A stretch of DNA of 64,000 nt from Cycas panzhihuaensis (GCA_023213395.1 CM041465.1:211055741-211119740); one strand, 5' to 3'. Shown: positions 24,249-36,992, counted from the first letter of the stretch. A program made the numbers and translations. Notes: generated by a model from the letters alone, not told the origin.

Positions 24249-24544
24249 ATAATGATGATGTTTCCTAGCTAAAAAAGAGCCAAGGGGTCTTTATATAGCC
24301 AAAAGGGAATAGAGGAATTCAATAAAATATAAGAAATAAAATAGGTCTATGATGGATGAGGGAGAAAATTAAATTGGGATAACAACAACCAAGGGTTTCA
24401 GTATTCAAATTAAAGCTAAGGTAAATGGTTGCCAAAGAAGAAAAGGTAAACTACAAGGATAAAGGCCAAGGCTATAATTTAAGGAAGGGAACAAATGAAA
24501 TAAGTTTTATCTCAATTAGAAAATTATTACCCAACCTCTTAGAA

Positions 24545-24745
24545 GCAGAGGTATAAAGCATGAAGTGGAAGAAGTCTTGTTATTAAACCATGCAAAACTA
24601 AAATGTTATGCAATTCAGATTAAGGATACGATTGGAGGAATGATAGCCAGAGATCAAAATAATAAATTTATAGAAGATGACCCATAAGGTGGAAAAACAC
24701 CTAATACAACATAATATGATAATGATATTAGAGATGTAAGGTATG
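24545..24745 (+). repeat. Diverged internal repeat, copy A
   Basis: Aligns along its length with 26,135-26,335 at roughly 70-75% by eye. The shared reading frame keeps similar residues (HEVEE...HAKLKCY...IKDT...RDQNN, versus CEVEE...YAKYKCY...IEDT...GDQSN), which suggests that the segment was once coding. Confidence 0.6.
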
Positions 24746-26102
24746 ATAGTAAATTGAACATTCGTATGAGAAAAATAAAAATAAAATGGTTTGGGCCATT
24801 CTAAGTCCAAGAGATAAAAGACAATGGAGCCATAAAATTATAATAGTTAAATGGTAAAATACCACCAACATTGGTTAAGGGTAGCTAACTAAAGAAGTAT
24901 TATTATTTAAAAGAAAAAAAAGCTTCAAAATATCAATTCATTGATAATACAATCAATGGCACCACCATTAGACATGTTCAAGGGAGATTAAGGGTGCAAC
25001 TTAGTAGTATAACTTGATACGACTAGTTGACATGACCTAGCGTGAACTAGTGTCATGACCAATTGATGTGATTAGTTAAAAACAATCAAGATTAACCCAT
25101 GAATAAAATGAAATAGTTAACCAACATGACCAATGAATGTGGCATATGATTAGTGGCACATAAATTCAATTAAAGTGATTATATTTTTAAAAGATATAAG
25201 TAAAGGAGAATGATTAGTTGAAGTGACATAAAAAAAAAAAAATCATCATGTGGGATACTTATGAAAAAAGAAACAATAAAAATTATGTAGAAAACAAAAG
25301 GGTATCATCCTAACTACAAAAGGTAAGGGGACACATGGAAAGATGTACATATTCTTATCTTGTATTGAAAGTGGTTAATAATTAGAACATAAAAATATAA
25401 TTACAAAGAATGCATTGAGAAGGAATAAAAGAACAATGCGATAAAATGTCAATAATGGCACAAGACATTAAAGAGATCCCTAAATGGGATAAGGCCTCTA
25501 TATATCCAAAGGACATTTCTAAGTTCTATCATTGGTATGATTATAAACAAACCAATGCTTATAAATTGTTCATCAATGAGAATAACATAATTAATTAGGC
25601 TACCATTAGATTCACTAATAGTACCAAAGAATTTCAAAGGAACTCAATTAGAAGTGGCAATATTTGTCGGGGCCAAATTGGTAGATGCTAGCTTTTTAAG
25701 ACTATCAATTAAAAGTATTTGAATGTAGAGATATATTGGATGGTGCATGCAATTATAAGAAGACTATTAATTTCTCAAAAGATTCATCATTTTCTAATAA
25801 ATTTGATATTGGAATTATGTGAAGTGATGAAAGGGATAAGGTCTAATTGGATAGGCTTCTTGTTAGAAAAAATTACACATAATTTAGAGTTTATTCAATT
25901 GGCGAAAATATCAACTATATGTTTTTAAATGATAGTGATATTAGGGTTATTATATCAATAGCATTTGTAATCAAACAAAGCTATGGAGGAGGGACTCACT
26001 AAATTACAACATTGGATAAAGAAATTCAACAAAGAAATAATCTTCATTGCTCATAAATAATAATTGATAGTGATTCAAAATGAAATTCTTGGGTAGTTAT
26101 TC

Positions 26103-26804
26103 ATGCAATATAGAGTGCCTTGTAAATTTAGGAAAGGTGTAGGGTGTGAAGTAGAAGAAGGCTCATCATCAAACTATGCAAAATACAAATGTTACATGAT
26201 TAAGATTGAGGATACAACTAGAGAAATGATAATTGGAGATCAAAGTAATGAACTTATGGAAGATCAACCACTAGGTAGAATAACACTTAATATAATAGAA
26301 TGTGATAAGGATATTAAAGATGTTAATTTATAAACAAATGATCATGAATAAATTATTAATATGCATAAACCAAAAATACTTAGATTAGTTGACAAAGAAG
26401 GACAAACATCGATATGGAAAGTGCCAAATTTAGCACAACATTTTGTAGCATCTATAGAGGAAGAGGAATGCTTCTCAAGGAAAGAAAGGATTCTACAAGA
26501 AGGATTAGATCCTTGGGATTGTGATACTTCTAATATTTCGCAATGGAGACCATCCTTTTTGGCCAAAATAATTAGGGGGCCAGTAAAGGAACTCAATTAG
26601 AAAACAAAAGAACTTTCAAAAGTCCCACTTGGCATAGTAAACCAACCATAACAAGAATTGGAAATTGAAAAGATAAAGTTGGAATTTTTAAAAAAAATCA
26701 TCCAGGAATGGGTAGATGACATTTCTCTAATTTCAAAGAAAGAATTAGCAATCAAAGAGATGTTTCAAGAAAATGTACATCTAGGATTACAAGAACTATT
26801 TTAA
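26103..26804 (+). pseudogene. Decayed reading frame of unknown family
   Basis: One frame runs from 26,103 to a TAA at 26,802 with only four internal stops (26,331, about 26,349, 26,598, 26,649). The segments between are 77, 79 and about 50 codons. The sequence is acidic and hydrophilic (CEVEEGSSSNYAKYKCY, EEEECFSRKERILQEGLDPW, LEIEKIKLEFLKKIIQEW), with a probable helix/coiled segment at the end. I recognise no gag, pol or host domain. The N-terminal part is duplicated at 24,545-24,745. Position inside an LTR pair suggests a gag-like or captured protein of a non-autonomous element. Confidence 0.4.
26135..26335 (+). repeat. Diverged internal repeat, copy B
   Basis: Partner of 24,545-24,745; encodes the N-terminal part of the decayed frame at 26,103-26,804. 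Confidence 0.6.
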
Positions 26805-27299
26805 GGTTAGGATCATAGATCTTGGCCACTTTTAAGTGTTATGCTAAACTGTAGGAGATAAACACATTATGCAACCAATTTAAGGCTAAAAGGAATGAGT
26901 AGAGGGCTAAGAAAATTGAGTTTTAATAGCACCAAGAAGTAGCATTGCCACAAAATCATCAATTAAAAAAATATATTACTCAATTACAACAAAACAAATA
27001 GTAAACTATTGATGATATTAATGAAGAATTATATTTGATAAAGGAGGAATCTCCCTGGTTGATTCAAGCAATAGAAAACAATGATATGGAAATATCAATT
27101 AGATGTAACAAACCAAATGAATGAGAGATCAGAGATTATTGGTCATGTTGGAATAAGAAACATGGGTAGCAGGGGTTAGCTCTATATATTTTTCACGCAT
27201 AATCAAAATCAAAAGAATTATGGATATAGAAGATGTAGTATATTTTTATGATTTTGATAGAGGAATATGGTCATTTATCTGTTTAAGGGGGAGGTGAGA

Positions 27300-27740
27300 T
27301 GTATGCATGAAATTAAGTCCTATAGTTTTGAACAAGTTTTGAAAATTAGTTATGAAACCAATGCAACCATGGACTATGATAAGGTGTGATAGTTACTAAT
27401 GAACTATGTTAGGAATTACATGTAATAAAAGAATGTAACATATAATAGTACATAGATCAAGAATCTAGTTAGTTAGGGAATGGAAGTAGTTATTAGTAGT
27501 TTATTTTTTAGGAATAAATAAACTAAAATAAAAGAATGTATATGTGTGATTGTGTATGAAATAATGTGTCTAAGCTTTAGGCACTATCTTTTATGTATAA
27601 TGTTAGAAGTATTTTCCATTCATTTGGATGGGAAATCTAGCCTTCATGGAATGAATGAATTGATATTTTGAGGCATCTCTTCTATACTATATAATCTTTC
27701 ATGTTTGACTATATGATAAATGTGGCTCATAAGGTTTATA
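27300..27740 (+). repeat. LTR at the start of the gypsy relic
   Basis: About 441 bp beginning TGTATGCATGAAATTAAG, preceded by a polypurine-like tract. It is followed by ATTGGTATC, a likely decayed primer-binding site (compare TGGTATCAGAGC). It can serve both as the right LTR of the 23.5-kb element and as the left LTR of the gag-pol relic downstream. Confidence 0.7.
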
Positions 27741-28870
27741 ATTGGTATCCTTAGAGGTTAAGAAATCAATAAGAATTAATGGTGATGCAATTACAACGGA
27801 TTGTGCCTAACCAACACATTTCAACATAGAGCATAAGATCCAAAAGCCCTAAATATGGGTCCAACAAATGGTTTAGTTTTTGAAGTATAACTAACTACCC
27901 TACACTTGGATGGTATTACATGTGAATGGTGGAACAGTCTAGAGTGAACTAAATACCATGTCTAATTACCATCATAGGATGAATTTGTAGAACTATTTAT
28001 TGAAAAATTTGAAATAAATTATGAACATTTAAAAATTAAGACATATGAGATCATTGGAAGAATATAACCAGGCATTCATATAATTAGCATATATGGTTGA
28101 ATATATTCCCATCAACAAGTTGATCTAGTCATATATTGATGTCCTAATAATAGAGATATAGGCAAATTTCAAGCCAACATGGTATGTGAATCTTAACAAG
28201 GCAATGCAATTAACATGAATATATAAGGATAAAGTGAAGAAGGCAACATATGTTCTCCAATTTATCTAAATGAATTTGCAACCTATGAGATTAATTAAAC
28301 AATGTAGGCCTCTATTACAAAGGTCTAAAGTGGAACATGCCAAGCTAAAAAGGAAGCATTGTTGTTTCACATGTGTAGACAAGTATGGCCTAAGATACAA
28401 ATACACTAAAAATTGACTATATACTATTGAGTTGATACCAATCAATCAAGAGGAAATGGAGGGGGGTGGAGATATAGAAATTATATAAGAGAACTCACAC
28501 AATTTTGAAGGCAACACCCCTTGAATATCATTCTCAATAATGATAGTCCTGCCTCGACTTGATGCCTTAAAGCTATGTGGCTTCATTAAGAAGCAACCAA
28601 CTATTATTTTAATGGACTCAAGAAGCACCCATAACTTTATTGACAAATGTATGACTCAACACCTCAAAATCTTTATTTAATTATCCCTTGATTTTATATT
28701 AGAGTTAGATGTAGACATATTATATCAAGATAGGGCATGCTGGAGAATCTCAAACTCAAGGTTGATGATGTTGTGATCATTGAAATTTTTATGTCATGGA
28801 TGTCAAGAGAGGAGATGACACCTTAGGAAGTTAATATTTAAAAACAATTAGAGCCTTTGAAATGAGTCTA

Positions 28871-29469
28871 AAAGAATTATTTATGAAATATAATTAGGAA
28901 GGAAAAGTCATAACCCTCCAAGGATAAAGGCCAAGAAAACTCATGTCATATCCTACTAGCATATGAAGAAGCTAATATGGAAGGGTCATCCATGCATGGC
29001 AGCCCAACTATTCTTATTCCAAGCAAAAATGGGCACAACATTAAGGATGACCAATTATGAGAAATTCTTCAAAAGCATGAAGAGGTCTTCTAAGAACTTC
29101 CATTAGAACTACCTCTTGACATAATATTAGAACACCATATTAAACTTGAAGCTAGAACCAATCATGTTATCATAAGACCATATATGCAATCATATTACCA
29201 TAGGAACATGATGGAAAAGATTACATAGGAGCTATTAGAATTGGAAATATAGTGTCCAACAAGAGCTCTTTTACCCCAACCATGGTGTTGGTCAGAAAGA
29301 ATGATAGGTCCCTTTATATATACATATATTGTTGTGTTTTAAATAAAATCACAACAAAAATTAAGTTACCGATACTGGGGATTGATGAAATATTATATAA
29401 ACTATATCAAGAGTCTCTATGAATGAGGGAGATTTCACAAACAAGAGAGATGTCATAAGCGATCTAGAG
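28871..29469 (+). repeat. Tandem segmental duplication in gypsy pol, unit 1
   Basis: A roughly 595-bp unit homologous to 29,470-30,069; both begin with AGAATTATTTATGAAATATAATTA and end near a GAGGGAGATT motif. The unit covers the protease-RT linker and the first RT motifs. Confidence 0.85.
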
Positions 29470-30069
29470 GAAGAATTATTTATGAAATATAATTATGAAG
29501 GTAGAGTCACCATCCCCCAAGGACAGAGGTTGGGAAAAACTTAGGTCATATCCTACCAGTGCTTGGAGAAGTAGTATGGAAGGGTCATCCAGGCATAGTA
29601 TCCCAATCATTCATATTCCAAGTAGAGATGGGCCTACAACTAATAATGACCAACTACAAGAAACTCTTCAAAAGTATGAAGATGTCTTTTGAGAACTTCC
29701 CTTAGAGTAACCTCTTAATAGAGGATTGGAACATCATATTCAACTTGAAGCTATAACCAATCCTATTGTCATAAGAGCATACAAGCAATCACATCAATAT
29801 AGGAATGACATGGAAGGCATTATGCATGATCTATTAGAATTGGGAGATATGGTCCCCAATAAAAGCTCATTTGCCACTATCATAGTGTTAGTTAGAATAA
29901 ATGATTGGTCCTTTTGTATATGTGTAGATCATCATGTTTTAAATAAAGTCATAATAAAAAATAAGTTCTCGATACCAAGGATTAATAAAATGTTATATGA
30001 ATTACATTTGAAAGAGGGAGATTACACCAATAAAAGAGACAACGTATGTGGTGTAGAGGAAGAAGCAAT
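29470..30069 (+). repeat. Tandem segmental duplication in gypsy pol, unit 2
   Basis: Second unit, offset by 589-599 bases from the first and clearly diverged from it. The start of a third unit (GTAGAGGAAGAAGCAATTAT) is visible at 30,052, so the array was at least two full units plus a partial one. Confidence 0.85.
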
Positions 30070-30139
30070 TATAGAAATAGTCACTCCCTTGTATAGAAGT
30101 AAGTATATCCATCTTCATACAAACAACCATCGTTTTTAG

Positions 30140-31019
30140 GGTGTAAATTAATAGGGGTAGTTAGATGGCTAAAGAGTAGAAGATAACATAGGTTACTACC
30201 CCTATAAATATGGAACTAAACCCATACAAGATCTAGAAACTAAAGGAAGATCTTTCATATAAGGGAGATGATGGTTGGGGGGTCATGCTGCTTCTTCCCA
30301 AATCTATAATTGGTGGGAGTAAAACTAGTGTGCCTAATCTTTTTCAAGTTGTGTGATTATGTATTATTTATGTACTTTTATACATCCTTTTAAGTGTTTT
30401 GTTATTGTGCCATCTAAAATAATGGAGGGAATGGCATTCACTCACCTATTTTTTTAATTGTAAAATGTTTATACTATTTTTGATTAATTGAAGCATTATT
30501 TTCAATTAAAAAAAAGAATGTCAATTAAACCCTTTTGAGAAAGGGATCCTTAATATAGTTAAAAGAAAATGCTTGATATTTTAAAAAGATGATTCACAAG
30601 AATACAACCATGGAATAATAAAGGCAAGCATGTGAGGGAATCCTTTTCTACAAGGTTCCTAAAAGCTAACTTCTTTTCTTATTAGACAACTTTTTCTATA
30701 ATTAGCTTGGGACTCTTACTAACTAATATTAATAAGCAAGTAATAAAAAAATTATTATCTACTTTTAATTAGATATGTATTAAATCTATCCCCTGCCCCT
30801 CCCCCCCAAAATTCTTTGACCTCAAAGAATTGAAATTAGAAGGTATTGTTTCCTAAATTGGTCTACCTCTTATGTGGCATCCTCCTAAAATATATTTTTC
30901 CATTTATCTATATTCATGAATCTATTTATTTTGTAGGCCTTAAATATAACAGTTTAGAATGACCTTTGGTCCCAATACTAGTCATCCTTTAGTATCTAAT
31001 TTTGGTAGTAATTATTAGA
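30140..31019. other. Gene-free AT-rich stretch
   Basis: Includes a short C run near 30,800. No domain recognised, and no 3' LTR for the gypsy relic was found here. Confidence 0.5.
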
Positions 31020-31275
31020 GTTAATGTTTTATGTTATTTATGTTAAAGTTAGCATTAAGTGTTAACTCTCTCTTAAGTAGGTATACAAACCTTTTCCCCT
31101 CTAATAAATTGTATGCACTACTTAGTAGAAGAATTATATGATGCCATGTGGCACTCCCTTAAGCGGCTATGGATGAGTATAAGTATGTATATAAGTGAAC
31201 TCTTATGTAATGAAGAAGAACACTCTTTGAGCATTACATCATCTGAGTCACATTTCTATTCTAAGTTTTTCTACA
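31020..31275 (+). repeat. Probable 5' LTR end of a copia element
   Basis: Placed because TTGTATTAGAGC, a near match to the plant primer-binding site TGGTATCAGAGC, starts at 31,276 right after CTACA, and a copia gag begins 670 bp further on. The LTR start is uncertain and no matching 3' LTR was found. Confidence 0.45.
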
Positions 31276-31287
31276 TTGTATTAGAGC
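31276..31287 (+). promoter_or_regulatory. Primer-binding site, decayed
   Basis: TTGTATTAGAGC, two mismatches to TGGTATCAGAGC. Confidence 0.55.
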
Positions 31288-31955
31288 AAGACAAAAGGGA
31301 CCAAGCTTTAGAGGTTTCATGGTGCTACACTATTTGAAACTAAGGGGACCACTTCTGGAGGCTTTAGTGGAGTAAGGTTGAGTTATTTTTATGACTTGAA
31401 AAAGTTATACTGATTGGTATGGAACCATATAGATCTACATAGGTATGTTTTCTTAAGTATTTAAAATCAATTAAAACTTTCCTAGATTGTTTGCCCTATC
31501 AAGATGAGTGTTTTTTTCTTTTAGCTTAACCTAAAATTTTTACTGCATCATTGAAAAATTATGTAAAAAGAAAAATGTGAGTACATAGCTTCATCTATTC
31601 ATTTCTCCTCATTTGAAGATCAATTCTCTAGAATATTAGTATTAATCTATTCTTCTTATAGAGAGCTTTCTTTTGAGTATAGACATGTTAGGTTTTATTG
31701 TTGATTAAAGAAGAAATATATATTTTTCTCTTTAATTCCCTAACTACTCCTCAAGCTTTTGAGGCCATTTTCTCTCATCGTATACCTAAAATTAACAAGA
31801 CAATTTCAAATCTAAATAGGCAACTAAAAGATCTTCATTTTGAGTTTTTTTTTTTTTTTTTTGAAATACTTCTTTTTTTGTATAGTCGTATAGATCTATA
31901 TGGTACCTATAGACACTATCACCTTCTGATCTTAATTATTCCAATCCTAATCATC

Positions 31956-34720
31956 ATGGCCTCTATATTTTTGCTTCCTAAATCTAAAAAACTAATTAGA
32001 GATAATTATTTTGCATGGAAAATTAAGATAAAAAATATGCTATTAGCCTAAAATGCTTGGAACATTACCACAAGATTGGAAACAAATCTTAACCAAATAG
32101 ATCCAGTTAAGTAAGCCAAATAAAAAAACCATGATCATCATGTCGTTACATATATTACCTTATCAGTAGTAGATTCTTTATTGATATATATAAGTAAAGC
32201 TTCTATTACTTCACAAGCCTAAAAGATCTTAGAAGCACTCTATCACCAGAAAATGAAGCCATGATTATATCACTAAGAGAATAACTCTATAAAATTCATC
32301 TAAAGGAAGGGGAACCTATGAATAACTTCATCACCAAAATTGTAGAAGTTAAGGAGAGTCTTAATGCTTTAGGAAAAATAATATCAAAGACTAAGTTAGT
32401 TTGAATTACTCTTAACAAATTACCAGAGTCTTTCAATACTTTGGTAAGCACTCTCTCAATAGGAGGACACACTACAAATATATCATTTAGCACCTTGTCC
32501 TACCACCTTCTTTAATAGGAGCAAAGGAATAAAAGGTACGAAGAAGAAGGAGATCTAGAGGAAGCCTTCATGTCCAGATTAAGAAATAGAGGTAGTGGAT
32601 AAGCTCAAAGTAGGTCCAAAGGACAAGTAATATTTGCACAAAGGAGAATTAAAGACTCAAGATCATGTTACTATTATGGAAGACTTGGTCACTTGCCAAA
32701 GATTACTATCATAAGAGGCCCGATATTGTTTAAGGAGAAAGACCTATAGGAAATTATAGTAGAGAGACTAGAAAAGAAGATGAAGAAGAAGAAACTACAT
32801 TTGTTACTGCCCTGGCTTCCAACACCAAATCCTACATTCTTTGCATAGATATATTTCTAATGATAGACTAGAAAACTCTAGAAATTTAATATGGTAACTA
32901 GCTTACATAATATCTCCTTAAAAGTAGATGTATGTGAAGGATGTTTATTAAGGAAACAATGAAAGGCCAAAATTTACCAATCCTCTTAGAGAGGCCAAAA
33001 ACCCTTTGAGCTAATTCATAGTAATTTATAAAAACCCATCTTTCCTATTTTAGTAAATGGTACCATGTACTTTCTTACTTTCATTGATGATTATAATAGG
33101 AAAGATTAGATATATTTCATCAAGAAGAAGTTTGAATCATTTGATATCTTTAAGGAATCCAAGGTACATGTAGAAGTAGAAAGTGAAAAAAAGATTAAAA
33201 TCCTAAGATTTGACAAGGGAGGAGAATATACCTCTGATAATTTCTATAAATACTACAAAGCCCATGGGATTCATATACAACTCATAACAACTTGCACCCC
33301 TCAGTCAAATGGGATAACTAAAAGAATGAGCAAGCCAATAACTAAGATGGTTAGGTGCATACTTAAAGAAAAAGAGGCTACAAATGTTTATTGGGATGAA
33401 ATGGTTAACATTGTTATCTATCTAATCAACAAAAGTCCCACTAGTGATCTAAATGATGTCACACCTAAAGAAGCATGGGCAGGAAGAAAGATGAATGTAA
33501 TTCACTTAAGAGTTTTTAGGTGTACTATGTATGTCCATATTCCAGCTGAAAAAGAATAAAATTAGATGTCAAATGCATCATGGTAGGATGCAACAGTAAG
33601 TGAAAAGGATATAGATATATTAATATAAAGATAAACAAACTACATATTAGTAGGGACATCACCTTTGATAAATCAACTTTAGAGATAGACCTTGAAAAGA
33701 CTAATAATAAAAAGTGTGCTCAAGAAGAAGGCCCAAATAGAAAAGAAGCCTCTTAATAATCAACATCTTAAGAAGTAGAAGCATTCAAAGCATCTCCTTT
33801 AAGGGATAACAATCAAGGCATAGAAATTCAAAGAGAAAAGATAATACCAAAATGGTACCTTAAAACTCTTAAAGAATAAAAGGGGAATTTTTTTAATACA
33901 GAACCACCCTACAAAAACAACAAGCTCTAATATGTAATATAGAGCCTAGAGATTATAAGGAAACTTATGCAAGTCAAGAATAAAATAAAGCAATCAGACA
34001 AGAACCCCATACCATATAGAAAAATGATACATAGGAATTGGTTCCTCCACCATTAGTAAAGCCCATAGTCATATGCAAATGTGTATTTAAAATCAAAGAA
34101 ACACCAAATGGCAATATTGAAAAGTACAAAGCTCACCTGGTTATAAAAGGGAATATTTAAACAAAATGAATAGACTATAAAGAAACCTTTGCACTAATTA
34201 CAAAGATGATCATCATAAGAACTATTATAGCTCTAGTAACTTAATTTAAATAGGAAATAATCCAATCAGATGTCAAAAGTGCCTTCTTAAATTGAGACTT
34301 AACTAAATAAATATATATAGAACAACCTTTAGGCTACATAAAAAAGGGATTGGAACATCTTGTAAGCAAACTCAAAGAGGCACTGTATGGATTAAAACAA
34401 ATACCAATAGTATGGTATGACAAGTTGGACACCATATGGATTTCATAAATGTGAATTAGATCTAGAATTCTATGTAAAAACCATATCAGGAGGTATGATT
34501 ACAATAATTGTGGTGTATGTTAATGATCTAATAATAATTAGTAATGATAGTGAAACTATCAAATGGGCAAAGTAACAAATAGAAAAGAAGTTTGAAATGT
34601 TTGATATAGTACCATTACTGGAAGTCTTCTCAAGGAATTTAAAATGGAAGATTGTAATATGTATGCCAATCCCATGGAATTGGGATGTGATCTTAATTCA
34701 AATGATGAAGGGAAAAGAGT
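31956..34720 (+). pseudogene. Ty1/copia gag-pol relic
   Basis: Gag starts at ATG 31,956 with NYFAWKIKIKNMLLA (copia gag pattern). Zinc knuckle relic at about 32,665-32,710 reads CYYYGRLGHL, with the second and last Cys lost. Integrase spans about 33,060-33,560: YFLTFIDDYNRK, LRFDKGGEYTSDNFYKYY, then QSNGITKRMSKPI, and an open 77-codon end with YLINKSPTSD and PKEAWAGRK. The catalytic Glu of the DD35E triad, normally in NGVAER, is Lys here. RT spans about 34,050-34,620: CVFKIKETPNGNIEKYKAHL, ALYGLKQIPIVWYDKLD and VVYVNDLIIISND (Y-V-N-D for Y-V-D-D). RNase H is not recognisable. Domain order GAG-INT-RT identifies copia. Confidence 0.88.
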
Positions 34721-36249
34721 GGATAAAACTCTTTACAGGAAACTGGTAGGAAGCCTCATCTACTTAATTGATACCTAATTATACATCTTATTTACTATTA
34801 GAGTAATATTAACTAAAGTAGGGTTAGTATATAACCTTAGACCTAATCTATATATAGGGAAGAAAGATGGTTGCTAACTAACACATGCCTTGAAGGCCAT
34901 TTCAATAGTTGTACAAAAGTTCTCCTAATAGCACCACAATAGGCATAATTACTCCAATTATTGTACTTACCCTTATGATAATGGAAACACAAACTTAAGG
35001 AGAAGATATCATCATACAAAAAATCTGATGCAAAAAATGTTACATTATTAGGAAGCAAAAATGTTTTCTTAGCATAGTAGCTATTGATCAATAGAGCAAA
35101 AGTAAAGGCCCAAGCTATTGTTGGAGATATTTTACTTGTAACTGAAGTGGAGAAGACCTACATTAGAATATATATATTGTAAAGGGTGTTTCTTGTATAC
35201 TAAAAATGGAAAAAGATGGAGGGAGAAGAAAGAACTAATGTTGCAATCGCATATCTTTTCTTTAGAACTTCTTCTTTTAGACCTTTTGTTTCTCTTTTGA
35301 ATCTTCTCTTCTTCCTTCTTTTTCTATTGGTATACATTGTATGTACTTATGATTGGGATTGGCATTTTGGTGAGAGATATTATAGCATTTAGTGGGCCAA
35401 ATAAGCTTCATGAATACTCGATAAGCACATCTATTACTAAAGGATCTTAGGTTCCATTATACTTTGTACCATTTATATATCAAGTGATATTATTAGGTAG
35501 AGCTTAAAGCACTCTAGCATCTAGTTGTATATGTAACATTTTTATAATAAAGAATATATTATCTTTTAGTAATGGTTGTTTATTTCATTTCACTAAGAAT
35601 TTTAGCTAATGTTTTAATGTAAACTTTCCATTATGAGAGAGCAAGGATCTATATCTTGTGTTGGTTCTCATTACCCATTGATAAACCTTTTATGTTTTCC
35701 TCTTAGTTTGGGCTTAAAAACTGTGAGTATGCACTAGGACATTCCAATGGTATTTACCATGACTCTACCTTAAATGAGTACAAAGGCATATAGGATGTAT
35801 GTTTTATCATATACGATGGGTTTATTAAATGATGAATTTTTTGACTCAAGACCAGTGAAATATAATTTTGAGTGTTGATTTTTATCCTTTTTCCTCTTAA
35901 GGTCTTTTCTTACTAGTTTAACCTAAGTAGATCAAGATATTGATCTTTTTTTTCTTTATTTCATGAATGTATGTCCAAAAAGTGGGGGAATTATTTTTTC
36001 ATTTTTTATCCTACTTTTTCTCTCATTTCTTGATCTTTCTTTCTCTCTGTTAGGTCTTTGCATACTTCCCCCCCCCCCCCTCCACCTTCACTTCCTCTTC
36101 ATACTTTCTTAAAAGATATTCCTTTTAGGAACCCAATTTCATTTCCAATCTATAATATATGTATATTAATGTATTATATAAATGGTAAGAGATGGTCCAT
36201 AACTACAGAGGATATTGCAGTCATTTCACTATTATTATTCAATTAAATA
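34721..36249. other. Gene-free stretch after the copia relic
   Basis: Probably the decayed 3' end of the copia element, but no RNase H motif, polypurine tract or LTR match was seen. A 13-base C run lies at 36,068-36,080. Confidence 0.45.
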
Positions 36250-36600
36250 AAGCAAACTTATGTATACTAAATTTACTTCCCCAAGGGAGGCAACAATGTT
36301 TAGAGATGACAAAATGGTAACCTAAGTAATTCATCTTAGAATACATCGATAAACTCCTACACTATTGGTAGGTCCTCAAAATTATGTCTTTTAAGTGTTC
36401 CTTCTTTTCTTACATGGGCTATATATGCCATATAACCTTTCTTTAAAATTTTCTTTATTTGTGTAGCAAAAATTTGTCATTCATTAGATGAAATCTTCTT
36501 TCCTTAAATAATTATAGGCTTTCCATCATCTTTCAAACATTTAATTAATTTCTCATAACAATCAAGTTTTGCATGATGGTCTTACAACCATTCCATACTA
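36250..36600 (-). pseudogene. Ty3/gypsy protease-RT linker fragment
   Basis: Minus strand reading from about 36,600: MEWL.DHHAKLDCYEKLIK, then DDGKPIII, then KKILKKGYMAYIAHV, then EDLPIV.EFIDVF. This is the G-M-D-W-L-x-x-H-x-x-x-D-C ... F-x-D-V-F linker seen between protease and RT in plant gypsy elements. Stops interrupt it. It lies just beyond the LTR and primer-binding site at 36.67 kb. Confidence 0.7.
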
Positions 36601-36620
36601 ATAATTATATTATATTCACT

Positions 36621-36699
36621 GTTAGAATTTGAACATAGAGCTCTCATACCATGTTAAAATTTGAACATGGAGCTCTGATACCATGTTAGAATTTAAATA
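36621..36699 (-). repeat. 32-bp tandem repeat across an LTR/primer-binding-site junction
   Basis: GTTARAATTTGAACATRGAG followed by CTCTSATACCAT occurs at 36,621-36,652 and 36,653-36,684, with a third partial start at 36,685. The unit includes the primer-binding site, so the site exists twice. Confidence 0.8.
36672..36683 (-). promoter_or_regulatory. Primer-binding site
   Basis: Perfect minus-strand TGGTATCAGAGC adjoining the LTR at 36,684. A second, one-mismatch copy lies 32 bases to the left. Confidence 0.85.
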
Positions 36700-36992
36700 T
36701 GCAATACATACAAAGAATATAATGGTGAGTTAAAGATATAACAATAAATCTCAAATAAGATAAAGTATGTATAAACAAATACAAGATATAGAGAAATGGC
36801 TAAGACTCAAATTAGAAAGAATAATAGTATATATACTTATAGTACAAGCTCACCATTAGTGAGAGAACCTCATTGGTCAATCTAGAGGCGACACATATCT
36901 CTGTGTGGTTCACAACCTCTAATATAAAAATATACATAATATAGAGAGAGATTACATTAGGGTAATTATATAATTGGGTATTACACCCAACA
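36684..36992 (-). repeat. LTR (309 bp), copy 1 of a minus-strand family
   Basis: Minus strand TGTTGGGTGTAATACCCAAT to ...AACA. It has a polypurine tract (GGGGGGAAA, 36,993-37,001) on one side and a primer-binding site on the other. Homologous to 45,981-46,284. Confidence 0.8.

Larger units (their letters stand above)
27880..30139 (+). pseudogene. Ty3/gypsy gag-protease-RT relic with duplicated RT start
   Basis: Domains read in order, with many frameshifts and stops. Gag: EWWNSLE near 27,930, then SLEEYNQAFI and NKAMQLT. Zinc knuckle relic CFTCVDKYG near 28,360 with later ligands lost. Aspartic protease LMDSRSTHNFID near 28,610, where Arg replaces the catalytic-loop Gly of D-S-G. RT N-terminus copy 1 at about 29,070-29,420 (LEHHIKLEARTN, then TYMQSYYHRN-like). 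RT copy 2 at 29,726-30,139, a 137-codon open frame with FCICVDHHVLNKVIIKNKF, matching the R-x-C-V-D-Y-R-x-L-N-K block, and IPRINKMLYELH. RT palm (YxDD), RNase H and integrase are missing. No functional product. Confidence 0.85.
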
